A DNA stretch of 6,682 nt from Helicobacteraceae bacterium (lineage in GTDB: Bacteria > Campylobacterota > Campylobacteria > Campylobacterales > SZUA-545), in contig JAISMA010000015.1 in the NCBI GenBank assembly GCA_031276985.1, positions 1-6,682 of the forward strand, read 5' to 3'. Numbering within the stretch: the first letter of the stretch is position 1; the number at the start of each line of letters is the position of its first letter. Below the pieces are notes generated by a model, which ran no database searches, was not told the origin of the DNA, and saw nothing but the letters and a program-made list of their open reading frames with translations. Below are positions 5,969-6,682 of this stretch, one piece after another. Position numbers and translations under genes: made by a program.

Positions 5969-6682
5969 TTATTTACCGTCAAGCCATGTAAGCGTATAAA
6001 GGCGCGGATCGTTGTTAAAACCCTTTTTGAGGGACTCTTTTACCGCTTCCGAAGTCTGATAAATCTTGACAAACTTTTTCAGCACGGGATCGTCTTTTTT
6101 CGCCGTGGGAACGACGAAGCGAATGGCGTATTTTTTATCCTCTATCCCTGCCCATATCAGCCCGCTTGATGCGTCAAACGCGCCCGAAGCGACGATAAAA
6201 TGCGGGTAACTAAGCGCCAAATCCACTTCGCTTACCGTGCGCACCAATTGAACGCCCTCGACTTCCGTAAAGCGAAGCTGTTTTGGGTTGTCGATAATGT
6301 CGTCGATTGTCGATCGGTCGTGTCCGCCGTTTTTGAGCTTGATAAGTCCCGCTTTTTGTAGCAGCAGCAAACCGCGCCCTTGATTGACGGGATCGTTTGC
6401 TATCGCTACTTTGCCTTTGTTTGGTATCGCGTCAAACGATTTGTGCTTTAACGAATAAAGCCCGATGTTTGAAAGCACGCCCCAGCCGATTGTCGTGAGC
6501 TTGTAGCCGTTTTTCTCGATTGCGTTATTCAAAAAAGGCTCGTGCTGATAGTAGTTCAGATCGATGTCGCCTTTGTCCGTAGCGACGTTTATCGTCGTCC
6601 AATCGGTGAATTCCACCACCTCCACGTCAATGCCTTGCTTTTTTGCCTCTTGCGCGGCAACCTCTATCGAATCGCCGTAAGC
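5969..6682 (-). CDS. metQ: MetQ/NlpA-family substrate-binding lipoprotein, 5' end cut by window
   Basis: The frame is open from the right edge to TAA 5969-5971, giving 237 residues of the mature part. The GTG codons near 6625 are internal Val codons of IDVEVVEFTDW, so the start, signal peptide and lipobox Cys lie outside. Family features are EVVEFTDW, DIDLNYYQHEPFLN, KVAIANDPVNQGRGLLLLQKAGLI, the DLALSYPHFIVASG stretch and a C-terminal Lys-rich VKIYQTSEAVKESLKKGF. MetQ proteins are anchored in the outer leaflet of the inner membrane, bind methionine or related compounds in the periplasm, and deliver them to MetI. The gene stops 4 bases before the metN ATG and is the first of the cluster seen here. 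Family members also sit beside flavin monooxygenases in sulfur-starvation loci, so the ligand could be a thioether other than methionine (inference). Any promoter or regulator site lies to the right of the window. Confidence 0.93.
   Translation of the reverse strand, partial: AYGDSIEVAAQEAKKQGIDVEVVEFTDWTTINVATDKGDIDLNYYQHEPFLNNAIEKNGYKLTTIGWGVLSNIGLYSLKHKSFDAIPNKGKVAIANDPVNQGRGLLLLQKAGLIKLKNGGHDRSTIDDIIDNPKQLRFTEVEGVQLVRTVSEVDLALSYPHFIVASGAFDASSGLIWAGIEDKKYAIRFVVPTAKKDDPVLKKFVKIYQTSEAVKESLKKGFNNDPRLYTLTWLDGK

Noticed and set aside
1..6682. Frequent GATCGC / CGATCG words across the window
   Set aside because: They occur inside codons throughout and look like codon and composition bias. No regular spacing or array structure was seen, and enrichment would need a whole-genome count.

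Overview
The window looks like bacterial chromosome of roughly balanced base composition from a Gram-negative, proteobacteria-like organism. The 3' fragment of a DNA methyltransferase-like gene at the left edge reads like the orphan adenine methyltransferases of Campylobacter and Helicobacter, so Campylobacterota is my tentative guess. The only other lineage clue is a YdfG very close to the enterobacterial protein. No rRNA, tRNA, insertion sequence, integrase, CRISPR array or phage gene is visible.

Layout: (1) Positions 1-354, plus strand: C-terminal part of a probable DNA methyltransferase, cut by the window edge. (2) Positions 355-422: short convergent gap with no convincing terminator. (3) Positions 423-6682, all minus strand: one tightly packed gene cluster. 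In transcription order it runs metQ (5' end outside the window), metN, metI, flavin monooxygenase copy A (2640-3995), flavin monooxygenase copy B (1215-2570) and ydfG (423-1181). Gaps are -29, 4, 21, 69 and 33 bases, with Shine-Dalgarno sequences in front of both monooxygenases and ydfG, so a single transcript is likely. Its promoter would lie beyond the right edge.

How the genes may work together: MetQ (periplasmic binding lipoprotein), MetN (ATPase) and MetI (permease) form an importer of the methionine-uptake family. The two monooxygenases belong to the NtaA/SnaA/DszA/DmoA luciferase-like family, which uses reduced FMN and O2, often to cleave C-S or C-N bonds. YdfG is an NADP-dependent reductase of hydroxy acids and small carbonyls. 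My inference is a sulfur-scavenging module: a thioether or S-substituted amino acid is imported, oxidatively cleaved to release usable sulfur, and the carbonyl by-product is reduced by YdfG. The substrate cannot be read from the sequence, and the FMN reductase the monooxygenases need is not in the window.

Points of note: the tandem monooxygenases are about 84% identical with no gaps, and contain long stretches of identical DNA beside clustered divergent patches. MetN carries an unusual N-terminal extension of about 83 residues that cannot be fully removed by choosing a later start. A 20-codon open frame fills the gap between the two monooxygenase genes. A perfect inverted repeat covers the stop codon between copy B and ydfG.
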